From an uncultured Eubacteriales bacterium (GTDB lineage: Bacteria; Bacillota; Clostridia; Oscillospirales; Oscillospiraceae): a stretch of 14,810 nucleotides of DNA. Under the pieces are notes generated by a model. It was given only the letters and a program-made list of their open reading frames with translations. It searched no databases and was not told the origin of the DNA. Numbering within the stretch: position 1 is the stretch's first letter; every line of letters begins with the position of its first letter. Location: the NCBI GenBank assembly GCA_900549495.1, contig UROL01000031.1:1-14810 (forward strand), given 5' to 3'. A program made the position numbers and the translations under genes. Positions 12,586-14,810 of the stretch are shown here, in pieces.

Positions 12586-14475
12586 TTACTTCATCAGCTT
12601 GCAGACCAGCTCGCTGTAGGCGAAGGGGTCGTCCAGGGGCAGCTGGGCCATCAGCTGGGCCTGGCAGCACAGCAGCTGGGCATAGTCCTTGGCCAGCACC
12701 GGATCCTCGGTCATCACCCGCTGTAGGTTCTTCACCGCCTCGTGCTCCGGATTCAGCTCCAGAACCCGGCCCACGTTGTAGGCGAACTCCGGATTCACCC
12801 GCTTCATATACTTCTCCATCTCGAAGCTCATGCCGGCCTCAGGCACCATGGCGGCGGGGTAGCTGCCCAGATTCTGGGACAGGCGAACCTCCTTCACCTG
12901 GTCGCCCAGGCTGTCCTTGACGAAGGTCAGGAAGCCCTTCAGCTCCTCGGCCTTCTCCTCGGCCTGCTTCTTCTCGTCCTCGCTTTGCAGGCCCAAATCC
13001 TCGGTGGTCACATTGCAGAAGGACTTCTCCATATAGGTGTTCAGGGTCTGGGGCACGAACTCGTCCACCTCTTCGGTGAAGAGCAGGGTGTCGTAGCCCT
13101 TCTTCTCCAGCAGCTCCACCTGGGGCAGCTTCGCCAGATGCTCCTTGTTCTCGCCGGGGGCGAAGTAAATCTTCTCCTGGCCCTGAGGCATGGCATCCAC
13201 ATACTCCTTGAGGCTGATGCGTTTCCCCTGCTTGCGGCTGTAGAACAGCAGCAAATCCTGGCAGCTTTCCTTGTGAGCGCCGTAGTCGGAGACGGTGCCG
13301 TATTTCAGCTGGAGGCCGAAGGCGGAATAGAACTCCTCGTACTTCTCCCGGTCGTTTTCCAGCATGGATTTCAGCTCGCTCTTAATTTTCTTCTCGATGC
13401 TCCGGGCAATCACCGTCAGCTGGCGGTTGTGCTGGAGCATTTCACGGCTGATGTTCAGGCTCAGATCCTGGCTGTCCACAATGCCCCGGACGAAGCGGAA
13501 GTGCTCCGGCAGCAAATCCTCGCAGTTTTCCATAATCATCACGCCGGAGGAATACAGCTGCAAGCCCCGCTTGAAGTCCTTGGAATAGAAGTCGTAGGGA
13601 GCCTTGCCAGGGATGAACAGCAGGGCCTTGAAGGACACGGCACCCTCGGCGCTGGTGTGAATCACCCGCAGGGGCTTGGTGAAGTCGTAGAACTTATCCC
13701 GGTAGAAGGTGTTGTATTCCTCTTCGGTGACGTCCTTCTTGGCACGCTGCCAGATGGGCACCATGGAATTCAGGGTCTCCATTTCGGTATAGGTTTCGTA
13801 TTCGGGCTTGTCCTCGGGGGAGTCCTCCTTCTTCCGGGACTTCTCCACCTCCATGACGATGGGGTAGCGGATGTAGTCGGAGTATTTCTTTACCAGGCTG
13901 CGGATTTCGTATTCGTCCAGATATTCGCTGTACTTCTCGTCCTCGGTGTCGGGCTTCAGGGTCATAATCACGTCGGTGCCGGACACGTCACGCTGGCAGG
14001 GCTCGATGGTATAGCCGTCGGCCCCGTCGGAGGTCCACTTCCAGGCGGTGTCCTCGCCCCACTTCTTGGAGATAACGGTGACGGAGGAGGCCACCATAAA
14101 GGCGGAGTAGAAGCCCACACCGAACTGGCCGATGATATCGATATCCTCGTTCTTCTCCATGGCCTGCTTGAAGCCCAGGGAGCCGGACTTGCAGATGGTA
14201 CCCAGGTTTTCTTCCATCTCCTCTTTGTTCATGCCGATGCCGTTGTCGGACACGGTGAGGATGCGGGCATCCTTATTGCGGGTGACGGTGATTTTCAGGT
14301 CATCCCGGTTGACGTTCATGCTGCCGTCGGTGACGGACAGATAGGCCAGCTTGTCCATGGCATCGCTGGCGTTGGAGATAATCTCCCGGAGGAAAATCTC
14401 CCGGTGGGTGTAGATGGAGTTAATCATCAAATCCAGCAGCCGCTGGGATTCCGCCTTAAACTGCATTTTTTCCAT
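12586..14475 (-). CDS. htpG: Molecular chaperone HtpG (bacterial Hsp90)
   Basis: A 629-residue ATP-dependent dimeric chaperone, close to the usual bacterial length. ATG 14475 begins MEKMQFKAESQRLLDLMINSIYTHREIFLRE, the family N-terminus; the in-frame extension to 14514 is unlikely. The GHKL ATP site is intact: Glu in the FLREIISNASDAMDKL helix, SDNGIGM (about 89-95), and the GQFGVGFYSAFMV lid/glycine motif. The middle domain has the client- and ATP-contacting segment FVRGIVDSQDLSLNISREMLQHN, with the catalytic Arg in SREMLQ. The C-terminal dimerisation part ends NPEHEAVKNLQ and a Leu-rich tail. The gene stands alone between the ABC hairpin and its CIRCE-controlled promoter, so it should be induced by heat and protein-folding stress. 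A full-length open frame on the opposite strand is a codon-bias shadow. Confidence 0.98.
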   Translation of the reverse strand: MEKMQFKAESQRLLDLMINSIYTHREIFLREIISNASDAMDKLAYLSVTDGSMNVNRDDLKITVTRNKDARILTVSDNGIGMNKEEMEENLGTICKSGSLGFKQAMEKNEDIDIIGQFGVGFYSAFMVASSVTVISKKWGEDTAWKWTSDGADGYTIEPCQRDVSGTDVIMTLKPDTEDEKYSEYLDEYEIRSLVKKYSDYIRYPIVMEVEKSRKKEDSPEDKPEYETYTEMETLNSMVPIWQRAKKDVTEEEYNTFYRDKFYDFTKPLRVIHTSAEGAVSFKALLFIPGKAPYDFYSKDFKRGLQLYSSGVMIMENCEDLLPEHFRFVRGIVDSQDLSLNISREMLQHNRQLTVIARSIEKKIKSELKSMLENDREKYEEFYSAFGLQLKYGTVSDYGAHKESCQDLLLFYSRKQGKRISLKEYVDAMPQGQEKIYFAPGENKEHLAKLPQVELLEKKGYDTLLFTEEVDEFVPQTLNTYMEKSFCNVTTEDLGLQSEDEKKQAEEKAEELKGFLTFVKDSLGDQVKEVRLSQNLGSYPAAMVPEAGMSFEMEKYMKRVNPEFAYNVGRVLELNPEHEAVKNLQRVMTEDPVLAKDYAQLLCCQAQLMAQLPLDDPFAYSELVCKLMK

Positions 14476-14507
14476 AATCAAAAAGCATCCTTTCTGCCGG
14501 AGTGCAT

Positions 14508-14534
14508 TTAGCACTCTTCAATACTGAGTGCTAA
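14508..14534 (-). promoter_or_regulatory. CIRCE operator (HrcA site) of htpG
   Basis: TTAGCACTC (14508-14516), nine spacer bases and GAGTGCTAA (14526-14534) match the CIRCE consensus exactly. It lies just downstream of the -10 box, over the expected start of transcription, where HrcA would block RNA polymerase. In Bacillus subtilis htpG is not an HrcA target, so this places htpG in the HrcA regulon of this organism. Confidence 0.97.
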
Positions 14535-14535
14535 C

Positions 14536-14563
14536 ATTATACCGCACTTTTGGAAAAAAGCAA
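14536..14563 (-). promoter_or_regulatory. Promoter of htpG
   Basis: On the minus strand TTGCTT (14563-14558), a 16-base spacer and a perfect TATAAT (14541-14536) form a sigma-A-type promoter. The CIRCE operator starts 1 base after the -10 box, which explains its repression. Confidence 0.85.
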
Positions 14564-14645
14564 GGGGGTGGAAAAAAGTTCTTTCTTTATTTACATTTTT
14601 GTGTTAAGATTAAACTGAATAGATATGCCATAGGCCCAGCGCACC

Positions 14646-14810
14646 CCCCGATGACCGGTGGAACGTAACCCATTCCGAGTTCCGTAGGGGCGATGAAAAT
14701 CGCCCGCCAACCTTGCAGCTTAGCGAGTACCCCGATGAATGGTGCAAGCCCTTCCCGGCTCCCTCCCTGAGGGAGCTGTCACGCCCAAAGGGCGTGACTG
14801 AGGGAGTGTC
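14646..14810. repeat. Intergenic hairpin/direct-repeat block at the contig end
   Basis: No gene was seen from 14564 to the end. CCCCGATGA followed by two bases and GGTG occurs at 14646-14660 and again at 14730-14744. A hairpin GGGCGAT/ATCGCCC with a GAAA loop lies at 14688-14705. A compound stem lies at 14759-14806: CTCCCT/AGGGAG (14759-14764, 14770-14775), then TCACGCCC/GGGCGTGA (14779-14786, 14790-14797), then GAGGGAG. The last unit resembles short interspersed repeats I associate with Ruminococcaceae genomes. Multi-copy sequence here would explain why the assembly stops. Confidence 0.65.

Noticed and set aside
11478..12920. 480-residue open frame overlapping the FtsX permease and ABC ATPase
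   Set aside because: It runs in a shifted frame through two real genes and the hairpin, has low-complexity Pro/Arg/Gly content, and no ribosome site.
12742..14511. 589-residue open frame opposite htpG
   Set aside because: It is an antisense shadow produced by GC-rich codon use; its product is a repetitive Leu/His/Gly/Val string with no start signal, while htpG is intact on the minus strand.
14646..14744. CRISPR-like array from the two direct repeats
   Set aside because: There are only two short imperfect copies, no regular spacers and no cas genes.

Overview
The window looks like one end of a draft-assembly contig from a low-G+C-phylum (Firmicutes/Bacillota) but GC-rich anaerobe. A Clostridia gut lineage such as Oscillospiraceae/Ruminococcaceae is likely. 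This is inferred from GC-rich codon use in the transport and chaperone genes, an agr-type quorum-sensing locus, a lysine riboswitch, a CIRCE operator in front of htpG, and a terminal repeat of a kind I associate with that family. No rRNA or tRNA gene was seen. The first 48 bases are not genomic: they read as an Illumina Nextera i5 adapter ending in the Tn5 mosaic end.

Layout. (1) 76-969 (+): three tandem Cys-rich zinc-ribbon-like repeats fused to an AP2-type DNA-binding domain, ending at a shared hairpin terminator. (2) 1028-2066 (-): a membrane diguanylate cyclase (GGDEF) whose reading frame is broken at a 7-G run. (3) 2235-5243 (+): a promoter, lysine riboswitch with terminator, and a three-gene polar amino-acid ABC importer (lipoprotein, permease, ATPase), which the riboswitch identifies as a lysine uptake system. 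(4) 5244-5633: non-coding, with three strong hairpins. (5) 5634-9011: a split agr quorum-sensing locus. agrA-agrC (response regulator, histidine kinase) and an XRE-type regulator lie on the minus strand, and divergent agrD-agrB lie on the plus strand. The AgrB homologue has Arg where the family's catalytic Cys should be. (6) 9126-9317: a small zinc-ribbon protein containing a 15-bp perfect inverted repeat. (7) 9522-12528 (+): a small Cys-containing secreted protein whose signal-peptide start is out of frame by one base in a 7-A run, followed by an FtsX/MacB-type ABC permease and ATPase. (8) 12586-14475 (-): htpG (Hsp90), with a consensus promoter and a perfect CIRCE operator. (9) 14564-14810: non-coding, ending in hairpin-rich repeats.

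How the parts may work together. The lysine importer should be switched off by its own substrate through transcription termination. The agr genes form the classical set: pre-peptide AgrD, membrane processing protease AgrB, sensor AgrC and LytTR regulator AgrA. The secreted-protein/ABC-transporter block directly downstream of agrDB is a plausible output or companion of that circuit, but this is inference from adjacency. The agr block and the following transporter block are visibly AT-richer than the flanks, which fits an accessory or acquired region.

Three lesions deserve attention: a one-base expansion in a G7 run (GGDEF gene), a one-base expansion in an A7 run (secreted protein), and the Cys-to-Arg replacement in AgrB. 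Each could be a real inactivating or phase-variable change or a sequencing error.
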